A DNA stretch of 64,000 bases from Rosistilla ulvae (GCF_007741475.1 NZ_CP036261.1:3100001-3164000), one strand, 5' to 3'; counted from the stretch's first letter, positions 35,658 through 45,033 are shown. Program-made: numbers and translations. The notes: a model not told the origin generated them from the letters alone.

Positions 35658-35855
35658 CTGCCGGTTCAACCACAGCGGAAGGTCGATTGGAAGTTGTCAG
35701 GGGAGGATACAAGTCAATTTTTTTAACATCTGTAAACCACTTGTTGGTTGTCGCCATCGAGAGGAACGGAGGAAGTTTCGTCGTCCAATGGGGTGCCCTT
35801 CAGTTTGGCAAGTCTCGCCATTGGGAACACAAGGCCAGCGGAGCACACATCGGCT

Positions 35856-36509
35856 TCACGTACTCACCTGCACGTTTGCCGCTCCGGCGTCGTTTGCGAT
35901 ACAAAACCACCGGTCGGCCAGCGACTGCGCCTCGGCTTGGCTGTGCGTTACATGCAACACGGTGACACCGGTTTGACGGTTGATCTCTCGCAACATCGAT
36001 TGCGCGGCAAGTCGCGTATCGGCATCGAGGGCGCTGAGTGGTTCGTCGAGCAGCAGGACCGAGGGGCCATACGTGAGCGCCCGTCCGAGCGCCACGCGTT
36101 GAGCTTCGCCGCCGCTGAGGCCTCGAACGCTACGGTCCAACAGCGACGCGATCTGCAAAAGTCCTGCGATCTCGGTGACGCGTTGCTCCATTTTTGTGGT
36201 GTCGGTTTTGCGCAGCCACATCGCAAATTGCAAGTGCTGGCGGACGGTCATCGTGGGGAACAGGGCGAGATCTTGCGGCACGTATCCGACGTTGCGATCC
36301 GCGGCGGACCATCGGGTTACATCGACGTCGGCGATCTTGATCGTCCCCCTGCGCAGCTTTCTCAAACCGCAGATCGATTCAAGGATCGTCGTCTTGCCGA
36401 TCCCCGTCTTGCCCATCACCACGGCGTATTCGCCCCTCTCTACGTGAAGGTTGAGCCCACGCAGTGAAAACGATCCGGCCGCGATGGTTGCGTCTTCGAT
36501 CTTGATCAT
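35856..36509 (-). CDS. ABC transporter ATPase, ModC-like
   Basis: 217 residues from ATG 36509, which overlaps the permease stop (ATGA). Walker A GKTGIGKTT at 33-41, Q-loop YVPQDLALFPTMTV, signature LSGGEAQRVALGRAL, Walker B VLLLDEPLSALD, H-loop HVTHSQAEA. It lacks the C-terminal regulatory (mobene/TOBE) domain of full ModC, so it is the short type. Third gene of the operon. Molybdate or tungstate (or sulfate-type oxyanion) is inferred from the binding protein. A longer in-frame start to 36791 only overlaps the permease and is rejected. Confidence 0.88.
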   Translation of the reverse strand: MIKIEDATIAAGSFSLRGLNLHVERGEYAVVMGKTGIGKTTILESICGLRKLRRGTIKIADVDVTRWSAADRNVGYVPQDLALFPTMTVRQHLQFAMWLRKTDTTKMEQRVTEIAGLLQIASLLDRSVRGLSGGEAQRVALGRALTYGPSVLLLDEPLSALDADTRLAAQSMLREINRQTGVTVLHVTHSQAEAQSLADRWFCIANDAGAANVQVST

Positions 36510-37363
36510 GTCGACAGCCCCGCACCGATCCAACGCAGCGTCACCAAGACGATGATCGCCATCGCGACCATCAACAACGACACGGCAACGGCGGCATCCA
36601 ATTGCCCGACGCTCAATTCCAAAAAGACGGTTGTCGAAAGGACCTCGGTTCGGAACCGCGTCGACCCCGCGAAGACAAGGATCGGGCCAAATTCGCCAAG
36701 CGCCCGAGCCCAGGCGATTGTTCCGGCGGCGATCATTCCCCGCCAAGCTTGTGGCAGCGCGACATACACAAACGCTTGGCCGCGCGTGCAACCGAGAGTC
36801 CTGGCGACGTCTTCGGCTCGCGGGTCGATCTGGTCAAACGTCACGCGCATCGTTCGGACGGCAAACGCACACGCGACGGCAAACTGAGCCAAGATCACCG
36901 CCGGCCAGCGAAACGTCACCTGAAAACCAAGCGATTCCTGCAACCAGTTTTCCAGCCGCCAAGCCGATCCGGGGAAGAGCCACTGCGAAAATGGAAACGG
37001 CTGGTGGAACAGAATCAATAGACTCAGTCCCAGAACCAACGGCGGCAGCACGATCGGAATATCGACGATCGTGTCGATCACCGCGCGGCCAGGAAATCGG
37101 TAGCGCGCAAGGGCGTATCCAAGGGGCGTTGCGATCCACAGCGACAGCACCGCCGCAATCGAGCAGCTGGTCATCGTCAAGCGAAAGGCGGATTGAATCT
37201 CCGGCTTCTTTAACGCTGCGACAAATTCGGCCGGGGACGTAAACATCAGGTCGGCGACCAACAGCAACACGATCAGCAGAATGAAATTCGCCGACAGTCC
37301 CGCGACGACAAAATAGAAGACGACATCTCTCAACCGGCGAAAGCGAGTACGTTGGAGAGTCAT
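36506..37363 (-). CDS. ABC permease, ModB/CysT-type
   Basis: 285 residues, about six membrane helices, with the permease EAA-type loop RTMRVTFDQIDPRAEDVARTLGC followed by FVYVALPQAWRGMIAAGTIAWARALGEFGP, which resembles ModB and TupB. ATG 37363 is used; a GTG six bases upstream is possible. Lies between the binding protein (43 bases upstream) and the ATPase (overlap), so a standard ABC importer operon. Confidence 0.9.
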   Translation of the reverse strand: MTLQRTRFRRLRDVVFYFVVAGLSANFILLIVLLLVADLMFTSPAEFVAALKKPEIQSAFRLTMTSCSIAAVLSLWIATPLGYALARYRFPGRAVIDTIVDIPIVLPPLVLGLSLLILFHQPFPFSQWLFPGSAWRLENWLQESLGFQVTFRWPAVILAQFAVACAFAVRTMRVTFDQIDPRAEDVARTLGCTRGQAFVYVALPQAWRGMIAAGTIAWARALGEFGPILVFAGSTRFRTEVLSTTVFLELSVGQLDAAVAVSLLMVAMAIIVLVTLRWIGAGLST

Positions 37364-37406
37364 GGGCACAAATCAACCTAATGCAGACGCTATCGTGGGA
37401 GCTCTG

Positions 37407-38933
37407 TTAGAGACCCTTTTTCCAACGGAAGCCTTCCGCCGTAAATATGGCTTGGCTGTCGGACGAAATCAACATTTCAAACAGCCGGCTGGCGAGCTGC
37501 GGGTAGTGGGAACCTTTTGCGACAGCCCAAGGTTGCGTCGCCGTCGAACAGGGAATGCCTTGAATCTGCACCGCATCAAAATGTTCCGCCGATCCGGCGG
37601 CGTTGCTCAAATAGACGACCGCCGCGTCGAGCGATCCGGTCCGCAGCTGGTTGACCAACATATCGCCGGTGGGAGTCTGGACCGTGACGTTCGACATCAG
37701 TTCGCGTTGCATCCCCGATTCGCGAAAGACGTTCTGCGTAATCCAGCCCATCGCACATTGCTTTTCGTGCCCGATCCCAACCCGCAAATCGGGTTGCCGC
37801 AGATCGGCGAGCGTCGCGATTTTTCGAGGGTTCCCCTTGGGGACAAGAATTACAAGTTCGTTCTGCGACACGTCGACCGGATCGGGAAAGATGTCTTGCA
37901 CTTGATTCATGAATTCGACATCGCAGGCGAAATATGCGTCGGGTTGTTGACCGGCTTGCATCTGGGCAACCAAGATCCCACATCCGTTGTAGACTCGCGA
38001 GACGAGGACTCCTTCGCGCTCTTCAAACGCAACGATCGTCTCTTCGATCGCCGGGCGAAGCATCGACCCTGCAAAGATCGAAAGTTCGGGGACCTCTGCC
38101 CATGGATCCCCCGCTGCCACGCGGAAGCCATGTTCGGCGTAGACCTTTAAACCCTGGTCCCTCGCTGCGACAAAACGTGCAAAGTGTAGCGACTTGGCTG
38201 GTTCTTGCGACGACTGCAACACTCCAAGCGATACCTTGGATGTCGCCTCGCGGAGCGCCTCGATCTCGACAAATTCGAGATCGGGGTAGGGATGGAGGAC
38301 CGCATCGTAGACGATCCCAGCATCGGCAGCCCCCACCTGAACATCGTTGGTCACCTCGGTGACCGTTCCGCGGAACGCAGTGGTTGCCGCGGCGACCGCT
38401 TCCCAGGTGCCAGCTTGCGTCAACAGTTCACGCGTGATCTTGCCAACCGCCGCGGCATCGGGATTCGCTTGCACCAGACGAACGTCATCGGCAAGAAGTG
38501 CTTGCAGGTCATCGATCCCCTTGGGATTTCCTCGCTTTACGACAAGTCCGGCTTGCATCGTCGCAAGAGGCAGGATCTCGGCAACCAGGCCGCGCTCGCT
38601 TGCCGTCGCTAGATAACTCTCGTCGGCGGGCAGATACAGGTCACCTCTGCCGGTCAGTTCCGATTGGGCGAGCAAGGTTTGCGAGGGACCGTATTGAACG
38701 CTGATCGCAATGCCGGTCAGTTGTTCGTATGCGTGCCGGATCGGTTCGAGCACCGCTTGGTTGCTGGCCGCACAATAGATGTGCAAACCGTCCGACGCGG
38801 ACGACGCAGGGTCAGCCGAAGTGGATGCGGAAGCGGGCGCGTTGCGATTCGAAGCTCCGTCGGCAACCATCAGCCAGACCAGAACAGCGACCAAGGCAAC
38901 CGATCCCAACATCGCAAAGGCGGTTTTCGACAT
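37407..38933 (-). CDS. Tandem double ModA-type oxyanion-binding protein
   Basis: 508 residues, twice the normal ~250. An uncleaved or lipoprotein-free leader (FAMLGSVALVAVLVWLMVADG) precedes two complete type-2 binding domains: ~46-275 (LHIYCAASNQAVLEPIRHAYEQL; GDLYLPADESYL; NDVQVGAADAGIVYDAVL) and ~283-508 (LSIFAGSMLRPAIEETIVAFEER; PDAYFACDVEFM; NQLRTGSLDAAVVYLSNA). Both show the ModA-style opening AA/G-S-x-x-x-P and the late GxxDAxxVY motif. Covalent pairing of two such domains is unusual. The leader probably anchors it to the inner membrane. Ligand (molybdate, tungstate or other) cannot be fixed from sequence. Confidence 0.85.
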   Translation of the reverse strand: MSKTAFAMLGSVALVAVLVWLMVADGASNRNAPASASTSADPASSASDGLHIYCAASNQAVLEPIRHAYEQLTGIAISVQYGPSQTLLAQSELTGRGDLYLPADESYLATASERGLVAEILPLATMQAGLVVKRGNPKGIDDLQALLADDVRLVQANPDAAAVGKITRELLTQAGTWEAVAAATTAFRGTVTEVTNDVQVGAADAGIVYDAVLHPYPDLEFVEIEALREATSKVSLGVLQSSQEPAKSLHFARFVAARDQGLKVYAEHGFRVAAGDPWAEVPELSIFAGSMLRPAIEETIVAFEEREGVLVSRVYNGCGILVAQMQAGQQPDAYFACDVEFMNQVQDIFPDPVDVSQNELVILVPKGNPRKIATLADLRQPDLRVGIGHEKQCAMGWITQNVFRESGMQRELMSNVTVQTPTGDMLVNQLRTGSLDAAVVYLSNAAGSAEHFDAVQIQGIPCSTATQPWAVAKGSHYPQLASRLFEMLISSDSQAIFTAEGFRWKKGL

Positions 38934-39164
38934 ACACGGAGCCTTCCTCTTCAGGGGCGTCGTTGTTGAACCGGGGGATGATGACTATATCGATCCAGCG
39001 ATAGGGCATCAACGTACCGCAATCCAATCCTAACAAATCAGATCTACCGTGAACGAATCAGCGGTTGAGCGTCGGCTTGCGGTGCGTTGAACCGTCGAGT
39101 CAGCAACGCCTCCCAAAACAGCGTCGAACTGCTCGAAAGACAAACGGTTGCGAAATGTTCGCTG

Positions 39165-39596
39165 CTATGGGACCAATTCGAATTGGAACTGATTTTCTGC
39201 ATCGACGCTGACATGCTCTCGCATCGTGCTCTGTTCGTTGTACTTCGCTGGGACTGTTTCCGCGGAATCGGCGATGTTTTCCCGCGGATCGCCGCGACGA
39301 TAGGTCGAGATCGATACCTGGTATTCACCGGGCATTACCCCGTGGGTTCCATCGGCCGAAACAAGCTCAAATGTCCCCTGCGCGTCGGTGGTTCCCTGGG
39401 CAGCGATTCCACCACCAATGGGCGAGAAGACAACATTGGCGTTTGCCAACGGGGACGAACTCATCGTGACCTGTCCTCCCGCTTCCACGGGACCGACCTC
39501 TCCGCTGCAACCGATTGCAGCGAGCAACAATCCGCAGAGCGCAGCTGACCAGGACACGCCGGTAAGCTGAGTGTTAAGTTTAGAAGTACTTTGCAT
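39165..39596 (-). CDS. Transthyretin-like / carboxypeptidase-regulatory-fold lipoprotein
   Basis: 143 residues from ATG 39596. Lipoprotein signal with lipobox LAAIGC (Cys about residue 32), then one Ig/transthyretin-like domain (VEAGGQVTMSSSPLANANVVF; QGTTDAQGTFELVSADG; MPGEYQVSISTYRRGDP). In planctomycetes such proteins nearly always follow a DUF1559 gene, as here (41 bases downstream of it). Probably an envelope protein; partner and function unknown. Confidence 0.85.
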   Translation of the reverse strand: MQSTSKLNTQLTGVSWSAALCGLLLAAIGCSGEVGPVEAGGQVTMSSSPLANANVVFSPIGGGIAAQGTTDAQGTFELVSADGTHGVMPGEYQVSISTYRRGDPRENIADSAETVPAKYNEQSTMREHVSVDAENQFQFELVP

Positions 39597-39636
39597 GATG
39601 GATCCTTCGGTTGTGGTAAGTGCCCGAACTGTTTGA

Positions 39637-40617
39637 TTAGAATTCGCCAACGGGTCGACCGTCTGCGATGTCCAATAGTTCCTCGAAGGTGCTGTCGATT
39701 GCCGACGTCGAAGGCAGGTGTTCGATCGTATGCGAAATGCCGCGGACCGAACCGTCGCACAGAGTTGCCAGCATCGTGCCTGGATGTTGGCTCGAGAAGC
39801 TGTTGCGAGGATAGCCGGTTCCATTGATCACGGTTTCGCCAACGGCCAAGACGTCTGCCATTCCGTAATACGTGTTGGATGCGGATTGGGCTCCACCAAA
39901 GACCAACGCTGCGTGCGGATGCGTCGTGCCATTGACAACCAGTGCTGTCGACACTTGCGGCAGCTTCCAGATCCGTTCACCGAACATCAGGGTGCTGGAG
40001 GTGCCGTCGAGAATATCGCGGAACTTTGTTCGGCTGTTTGCCGAAAACACTCCGTTGACACAACCGACGTTTCGACCCGCAGAGGCGGCGGCAGCTTTGG
40101 TACTGTAGAGTCGCCATGAGCCTCCATTGCCGACATAGGTGCTGACGTTCATGTAGATGTTGCCACCGGAAATCTTGTCGACATCGCGATCGGAGATTTC
40201 GGGAGCGGGAACCGATGGGCAGAGGAACGCCGAGAGCGGCTGGCGGGTTAACTCAACGATCGTTGGATCTTCCAACGCAACCGCGAGAGGTTGTTGGGAT
40301 ACGCCAAGCCGATCATGCAGACTTTGTTGTTCGATAAATGGCAAGATCAACGCTCCCCAGGCAAGGTTCGCGTGGTCGGCCGATGTGTAGTGGTTGATCA
40401 TGCCCGAGGGGAGGCATTGATAGGTGTCGTGGTAGTTGTGAGCTGCAAGACCCAACTGTTTCAAATTGTTGGAGCATTGCATTCGGCGCGCTGCTTCGCG
40501 AGCGGCCTGGACCGCGGGCAACAATAATCCGACGAGAATTCCGATGATCGCGATCACCACCAGAAGTTCGACCAACGTAAATCCCAACCGCGTTTCGCCG
40601 CGACGTTGCGTGATCAT
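39637..40617 (-). CDS. DUF1559 protein with type IV pilin-like N-terminus
   Basis: 326 residues from ATG 40617. The prepilin signal GFTLVELLVVIAIIGILVGLLLPAVQAAREAARR (positions ~12-45, cut after the Gly before FTLVE) is followed by the DUF1559 head (NNLKQLGLAAHNYHDTYQCLPSG; FLCPSVP; ILDGTSSTLMFGERIW) and the family's C-terminal H-x-G-x10-DGSV motif (SSQHPGTMLATLCDGSVRGI). Planctomycetes carry very many paralogues. Presumed pseudopilin-like, exported through a type II/IV pilus-type machinery. In an operon with the lipoprotein at 39165. Confidence 0.92.
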   Translation of the reverse strand: MITQRRGETRLGFTLVELLVVIAIIGILVGLLLPAVQAAREAARRMQCSNNLKQLGLAAHNYHDTYQCLPSGMINHYTSADHANLAWGALILPFIEQQSLHDRLGVSQQPLAVALEDPTIVELTRQPLSAFLCPSVPAPEISDRDVDKISGGNIYMNVSTYVGNGGSWRLYSTKAAAASAGRNVGCVNGVFSANSRTKFRDILDGTSSTLMFGERIWKLPQVSTALVVNGTTHPHAALVFGGAQSASNTYYGMADVLAVGETVINGTGYPRNSFSSQHPGTMLATLCDGSVRGISHTIEHLPSTSAIDSTFEELLDIADGRPVGEF

Positions 40618-40779
40618 ATTGGATGCCTTTATTGGAAGAGTTTGAGGACTAGTGTTTTCATGGTTAAACAATCACACATGCCGTTTGCATGCTGCTTCAA
40701 AGATGTGCTTATGGTAAGAAGCGGAGGTGGTTTTCGATAATGACAAATCGCCCCCTTCGCATTGACAGTTTTGGCCTGT

Positions 40780-40801
40780 TTCGATCACCAGTGTGATCGA
40801 A
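40780..40801. promoter_or_regulatory. 22-bp palindrome in the divergent promoter region
   Basis: TTCGATCAC, CAGT, GTGATCGAA: perfect 9-bp arms around four bases. It lies between the DUF1559 start (40617) and the AraC-type regulator start (40941), 139 bases before the latter. The rest of this 323-base gap (40618-40940) shows nothing else. It may be an operator for the regulator or its neighbour; a hairpin without T-tract is less likely. Confidence 0.55.
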
Positions 40802-40940
40802 TCTTCACATTCGTGGCCCGCTCGGGCCGCCGGCGGTTTCTACGGTTCAACGCCGAAGCTTGCTGTTGGGGCGATCGTTCCCTTGACGATGGCATTGTGT
40901 GCCGTTGTTTTTCATTCCGACTCTCTCTTGGATCCATTGA

Positions 40941-42104
40941 ATGTCCGATCAACCGTTTGCATCTGCACGGCGTCGCGTTGCCTTGCTGGTTCACACGTCG
41001 ACGGCGTGGTGCCGCGAGATCCTCGCGGGGGTCGCAGAGGAAGCGTCGCACACCGGAGGCTGGGACTGCTGGATCGAACAGCGCGGCGCGTTGGAGAATC
41101 TCGTGTTGCCAGAATCGTGGCAGGGAGAGGGGACGATCTGCCGATTGAATAACGAAGAGCTCTATCGACAGATCGAACGACGAGGCTTACCAGCTGTGAA
41201 TACGTCGTGGCTTGCAGAACATTCCACCACCGTCTGCAATGTGGTTTCCGATGAAACGGCCACCGGTCGGGTCGCTGCCGAATATTTCATCGCTCGTGGT
41301 TGGAAAAATTTTGCCTATATCGGCAAGCCTCAATCGATGCCCTATCTCGACCGATGTTGTCCGACATACGTGGAGACGATTCAACGAGCGGGATTCACAA
41401 CCCATCAGCGATCGATTCAGTCCGGATCCGGGGCCGTGCTGAATCAAGCGGAGATGCGCGACATCATCGATTGGTTGATTGAAATTCCCAAACCGATCGC
41501 GACGCTAGTCTGGACAACTACGATGGGATACGAGTTAACCAAACTGTGCCATCAAATTGGGCTTCGTGTTCCAGAAGACCTTGCCATTTTGGCGATCGAA
41601 TTGGAACCACTTGTTTCGGCGTTGGCGCCAGTCCCAATCGCTTACATCGATCAAGCGCCGCGACGCATTGGCATCGAAGCCGCGAAACTGCTGAACCGAT
41701 TAATGGATGGCAATCCTCCGCCCAGCGAACCTACGCTTGTCAGCCCTCGCGGAATCGCCGAGCGGATGTCGGTCAATGCGATGCTTGTCGAAGACGATTT
41801 GATTCAGGCCGCGTTGGCGTTCATTCGCGAATTGGTCAATCAACCGATCACCGCCAACGATGTCGCTGCGGCAACCAAGGTGCCGCGGAAGACACTGGAA
41901 CGGCAGTTTACAACTCAAGTCGGAAAATCGGTTACCGCGGTCATCCGACAAACAAAATTGGAGTACGCACAGCACCTGCTTCGCGAAACGCGACTGGCCA
42001 CGCAAGAGATCGCTGAGCGAACGGGCTTCCATCACGTCGAAACGTTCTTCCGTTTCTTTAAACGCGAAGTGGGGCTGACTCCCAATGAATACCGGCATGG
42101 CTAG
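40941..42104 (+). CDS. XylR-like AraC-family regulator with LacI-type sensor
   Basis: 387 residues. Residues ~10-280 form a periplasmic-binding-protein-like sensor as in LacI/XylR (RRVALLVHTSTAWCREILAGV; VVSDETATGRVAAEYFIARGW; PEDLAILAIE; ISPRG-type motif near 270). Residues ~285-387 carry two AraC HTH motifs (ANDVAAATKVPRKTLERQF; TQEIAERTGFHHVETFFRFFKREVG, then TPNEYR). Such planctomycete regulators sense sugars and control catabolic genes. The target is not obvious; no sugar operon is next to it. The palindrome at 40780 may be its site. Confidence 0.9.
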   Translation: MSDQPFASARRRVALLVHTSTAWCREILAGVAEEASHTGGWDCWIEQRGALENLVLPESWQGEGTICRLNNEELYRQIERRGLPAVNTSWLAEHSTTVCNVVSDETATGRVAAEYFIARGWKNFAYIGKPQSMPYLDRCCPTYVETIQRAGFTTHQRSIQSGSGAVLNQAEMRDIIDWLIEIPKPIATLVWTTTMGYELTKLCHQIGLRVPEDLAILAIELEPLVSALAPVPIAYIDQAPRRIGIEAAKLLNRLMDGNPPPSEPTLVSPRGIAERMSVNAMLVEDDLIQAALAFIRELVNQPITANDVAAATKVPRKTLERQFTTQVGKSVTAVIRQTKLEYAQHLLRETRLATQEIAERTGFHHVETFFRFFKREVGLTPNEYRHG

Positions 42105-42188
42105 CCGCGCGACCTTCCCCCGACGTTCGGTGACCGCCGGGGCAAATCGCGGTTTCAATTTGAGCTATCAGCCGGCACGCGCTGGCAG

Positions 42189-42300
42189 CTTGTCGGTTTA
42201 GTCACAACGAACTTCCTTCCATTAGCCGATTGGGCGTTAGCCCCGGTTTGGTGGCGTCGGAACCGAGGCTAACGCCCAAACGGCTGACTAAATCGACAAG
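42189..42300. repeat. REP-like double hairpin
   Basis: Outer arms 42189-42203 and 42286-42300 match at 14 of 15 positions (CTTGTCGGTTTAGTC). Inner arms 42224-42248 and 42261-42285 match at 23 of 25 and hold the core GGGCGTTAGCCCCGGTT, related to the hairpin at 11747-11804. It sits between convergent genes and could act as a transcription barrier as well. Confidence 0.8.
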
Positions 42301-42355
42301 CGCTGGCGTCGATGAGTGAAGCCAGCGTGAAGTCGCGATCAAAACCCTCGCCGGT

Positions 42356-42754
42356 TCAGGCCATTCGCGCAAGCAGAACCAAGATACAGCTGCCGTCATC
42401 GATCACGTTCAGCCCCGCTTCGCGAGCCGCTTGGCTAGCTTGTTCGTCTTCGGCTCCGGGCTGCATCCAAACATGTTTCACACCCGCTGCGATCGCATCG
42501 TCGATGATCCGCCGCGTCACCTGAGGAGGCGTGATGATCGAAACCGCATCGGGGACCTCGGGCAGATCCGCGATCGTGGCAAACGCCGGTTGCCCTTCGA
42601 TCTCATCGGCAGCCGGGTTCAACGGGAAGACCTCTCGTCCGCTTTCCAAGAGTGCACGGAAGACCTTGTTTCCGTATTTCTCACGCTTGGGGGACGCACC
42701 GGCGACCGCAAACGTCTTGGCGGCCAAAAAGCTTTTCAGCGAGTCTTCGTTCAT
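42356..42754 (-). CDS. CoA-binding-domain protein (YccU/YneT type)
   Basis: 132 residues from ATG 42754 (MNEDSLKSFL). Single Rossmann CoA-binding domain: FAVAGASPKREKYGNKVFRAL (GxS nucleotide loop), VFPLNPAADEIEGQPAFAT, DAVSIITPPQVTRRIIDDAI, HVWMQPGAED. Matches the small stand-alone family of succinyl-CoA-synthetase-like CoA binders, whose role is not settled. No operon partner. Confidence 0.88.
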   Translation of the reverse strand: MNEDSLKSFLAAKTFAVAGASPKREKYGNKVFRALLESGREVFPLNPAADEIEGQPAFATIADLPEVPDAVSIITPPQVTRRIIDDAIAAGVKHVWMQPGAEDEQASQAAREAGLNVIDDGSCILVLLARMA

Positions 42755-43050
42755 CGGATCGATCCTATCAGTGCGGCGTTGAGGGAAATCGCAGCAAAAC
42801 ATTGCCATCGCTTCATTATCGCGAGTTGCTCGCATTAAGAAAAGTGATCGCACGATGGATATGTCTCGGGGGGCCGGTTGCTTCTTTTGCTCGCGCAAAG
42901 TCGTCCTCGACGACGCGTTACAGTCCGGTACCTCAACGGCTATATTGAGGTTAGGCCTGCCTCGGTTTGTGTTGCCACCGGCGATCCTAACGCCGGGGCG
43001 ACGAGGTCGCCTATTTACCCTTCTACCTGTCGTTTGAAACGGAAACTATC

Positions 43051-43914
43051 GTGCAAAACCTTTCTCCTGCAGGTATCGAACTTGTTCAACGCCTATCCCA
43101 ACAACATGGCCTGTCGACCGATGCGGTCACGCATATGTTGATCGCTGTGCAGAACGGCAACGGCTCGATGGCTCAATTCAATCACCCGGCGTTTGGTGGA
43201 GCGGGCCAGTGGATGCGCGGCGGGATGACGATGGTCAGCGATCTGTTTAATCACCAATTGAAAAATTGCGTGAACAATTTGTGTGCGGAGATATCCGACG
43301 CGCTCAACAACCATCAATTGGTTCCCTTCAGCGGATCGTTCCAGTCGCAATCCCAAGGAGGCAGCGGCGGGCAAACTCAAGCCGCCGGCCAGATCGGTTC
43401 GGCCAACAGCCTGTTTGTTCCCGACCCATCAAAAAATTGGTGGCCCCAAGAAATGGGATCGCCCAACGCCATCGGATCGCAGAACAACGTCCGCTACGCC
43501 TACTTCGCCAACATCCATCGGCTGGCTGTGAACACCGGCGGCGGGACCTGGATCTACGACACCTTGAACCATCAGATCGGCGGATTCAGCCAGCAGCAAG
43601 GGAGCGGCGGATCGATCACGTTCACCAGCCAGTTTGGGGTCGTCGATCTTTCGACGCTGCCGGTGATCTCGCGCGATGGCGTCCCCGCGGCACCGCAGCA
43701 AGCGCCGCCCGTTTCGCCGCCGCCAAGCCATACTGACCATTCGTCTTCCCAACCATCCAATCCCGCTCCGATGCCGGCGGCCCATCTGAGCTCCAGTGCG
43801 ACAGGGAACGACATCATCGAAACCCTGGATCGGTTGGGTGGACTGCTGGAAAAAGGCTATATCAGCGAGCAGGAGTTTGCGACGAAGAAGGCGGATCTGC
43901 TGAGCCGTCTGTAG
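43051..43914 (+). CDS. SHOCT-domain protein
   Basis: 287 residues from a GTG at 43051. N-terminal helical part (LSPAGIELVQRLSQQHGLSTDAV), a Gln/Ser/Gly-rich linker (SQSQGGSGGQTQAAGQ), a beta-rich middle with VRYAYFANIHRLAVNTGGGTW and WIYDTLNHQIGGFSQQQ, a Pro/Ser-rich spacer, and a C-terminal SHOCT motif (IIETLDRLGGLLEKGYISEQEFATKKADLL). Cytoplasmic, no signal. SHOCT is a short oligomerisation motif; overall role unknown. Confidence 0.82.
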   Translation: MQNLSPAGIELVQRLSQQHGLSTDAVTHMLIAVQNGNGSMAQFNHPAFGGAGQWMRGGMTMVSDLFNHQLKNCVNNLCAEISDALNNHQLVPFSGSFQSQSQGGSGGQTQAAGQIGSANSLFVPDPSKNWWPQEMGSPNAIGSQNNVRYAYFANIHRLAVNTGGGTWIYDTLNHQIGGFSQQQGSGGSITFTSQFGVVDLSTLPVISRDGVPAAPQQAPPVSPPPSHTDHSSSQPSNPAPMPAAHLSSSATGNDIIETLDRLGGLLEKGYISEQEFATKKADLLSRL

Positions 43915-44017
43915 TGGCGTCGGCGGTGCAATCCACCTAGCTCGATGCGATCCCGACGGGTAAGTTGACGTGAGCCGATCGTTCCGATCTGACTCGCCAA
44001 AACTCAAGGAGCCCGCT

Positions 44018-45016
44018 GTGCGGATCGCTTTATTTGCATCGAAGCCTTACGACCGCCAATTTTTTGACCAGGCGAATCGCGAAGGCGAACACGAAATCGT
44101 ATACATAGAAGCTCGCCTGTCGCAGCAGACGGTCCAATTAGCCGAAGGTTTTCCGGCGGTCTGCGTCTTTGTCAACGATCTCGTCGACGCCGAGGTCCTG
44201 CAGCAATTGCATGCCGGTGGAACGTCGATCGTGGCGCTGCGATCGGCCGGATTCAACAACGTCGATCTCAAGACGGCGGATGCGTTGGGAATCAAAGTCG
44301 TCCGCGTCCCCGCCTACTCGCCGTACTCCGTGGCCGAACATACGGTTGCGATGATCCTGGGGCTGAACCGCCAGATTCCACGAGCGTACAACCGCGTTCG
44401 CGATTGCAACTTCAGCCTCGAAGGACTGCTTGGCTTCGACTTGCACGGCAAGACGTTTGGCCTGATCGGAACCGGCGAGATCGGTCGCGTCGTCGCCAAG
44501 ATCATGAGCGGATTCGGCTGCCGAATTGTCGCCTATGATCCGTATCCAAACCAGCAGTGGGCCGAAGATTCCGACGTCCAGTACGTCGAACTCGACGCGT
44601 TGTTGGAACAATCCGATGTGATCTCGCTGCATTGCCCGTTGACTCCCGATACGCATCACATGATCGATGCGGCGGCGGTGCAGAAGATGAAGCCGGGCGT
44701 GATGTTGATCAACACCAGCCGCGGCGCGATCGTCGAAACGCAGGCTGTCATCGACGCGTTAAAATCTTCGAAAATCGGTTCGCTAGGGATCGACGTCTAC
44801 GAGGAGGAGGACAAACTGTTCTTCGAAAACCTGTCGGGACAAGTGGTCCAAGACGATGTTTTCGCGCGGCTGCTAACCTTCCCAAACGTTTTAATCACGG
44901 GACACCAAGCCTTCTTTACCAAGGAGGCGTTGCAGCAGATCGCGGCGACGACGCTACAAAATCTGAACGACATCCTGAAGGAAGGGAGCTGCAAGAATCA
45001 ATTGCACGCCAGTTGA
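44018..45016 (+). CDS. D-2-hydroxyacid dehydrogenase, D-lactate dehydrogenase type
   Basis: 332 residues from GTG 44018 with AAGGAG seven bases upstream. Catalytic residues as in LdhA: RSAGFNNVD (substrate Arg is in the later part), NAD loop GLIGTGEIGRVVAKI, DPYPN, MLINTSRGAIVET (Arg), IGSLGIDVYEEEDKLFF (Glu) and NVLITGHQAFFTKEA (His). The DVYEEE..LFFE segment is the signature of fermentative D-lactate dehydrogenases and sets it apart from SerA or glyoxylate reductases. Would reduce pyruvate to D-lactate with NADH. Confidence 0.9.
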   Translation: MRIALFASKPYDRQFFDQANREGEHEIVYIEARLSQQTVQLAEGFPAVCVFVNDLVDAEVLQQLHAGGTSIVALRSAGFNNVDLKTADALGIKVVRVPAYSPYSVAEHTVAMILGLNRQIPRAYNRVRDCNFSLEGLLGFDLHGKTFGLIGTGEIGRVVAKIMSGFGCRIVAYDPYPNQQWAEDSDVQYVELDALLEQSDVISLHCPLTPDTHHMIDAAAVQKMKPGVMLINTSRGAIVETQAVIDALKSSKIGSLGIDVYEEEDKLFFENLSGQVVQDDVFARLLTFPNVLITGHQAFFTKEALQQIAATTLQNLNDILKEGSCKNQLHAS

Positions 45017-45033
45017 ACGCTGCGGTCGAGCAA

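Noticed and set aside
35856-36791. Longer ATPase starting at 36791
   Set aside because: The extra 94 residues overlap the permease gene out of frame and are Arg/Cys-rich; ATG 36509 with an ATGA overlap starts the normal ABC fold.
38934-39164. Moco riboswitch or ModE box upstream of the ABC operon
   Set aside because: I looked for the ModE-type CGNTATATA inverted repeat and for long conserved helices and saw none that are convincing.
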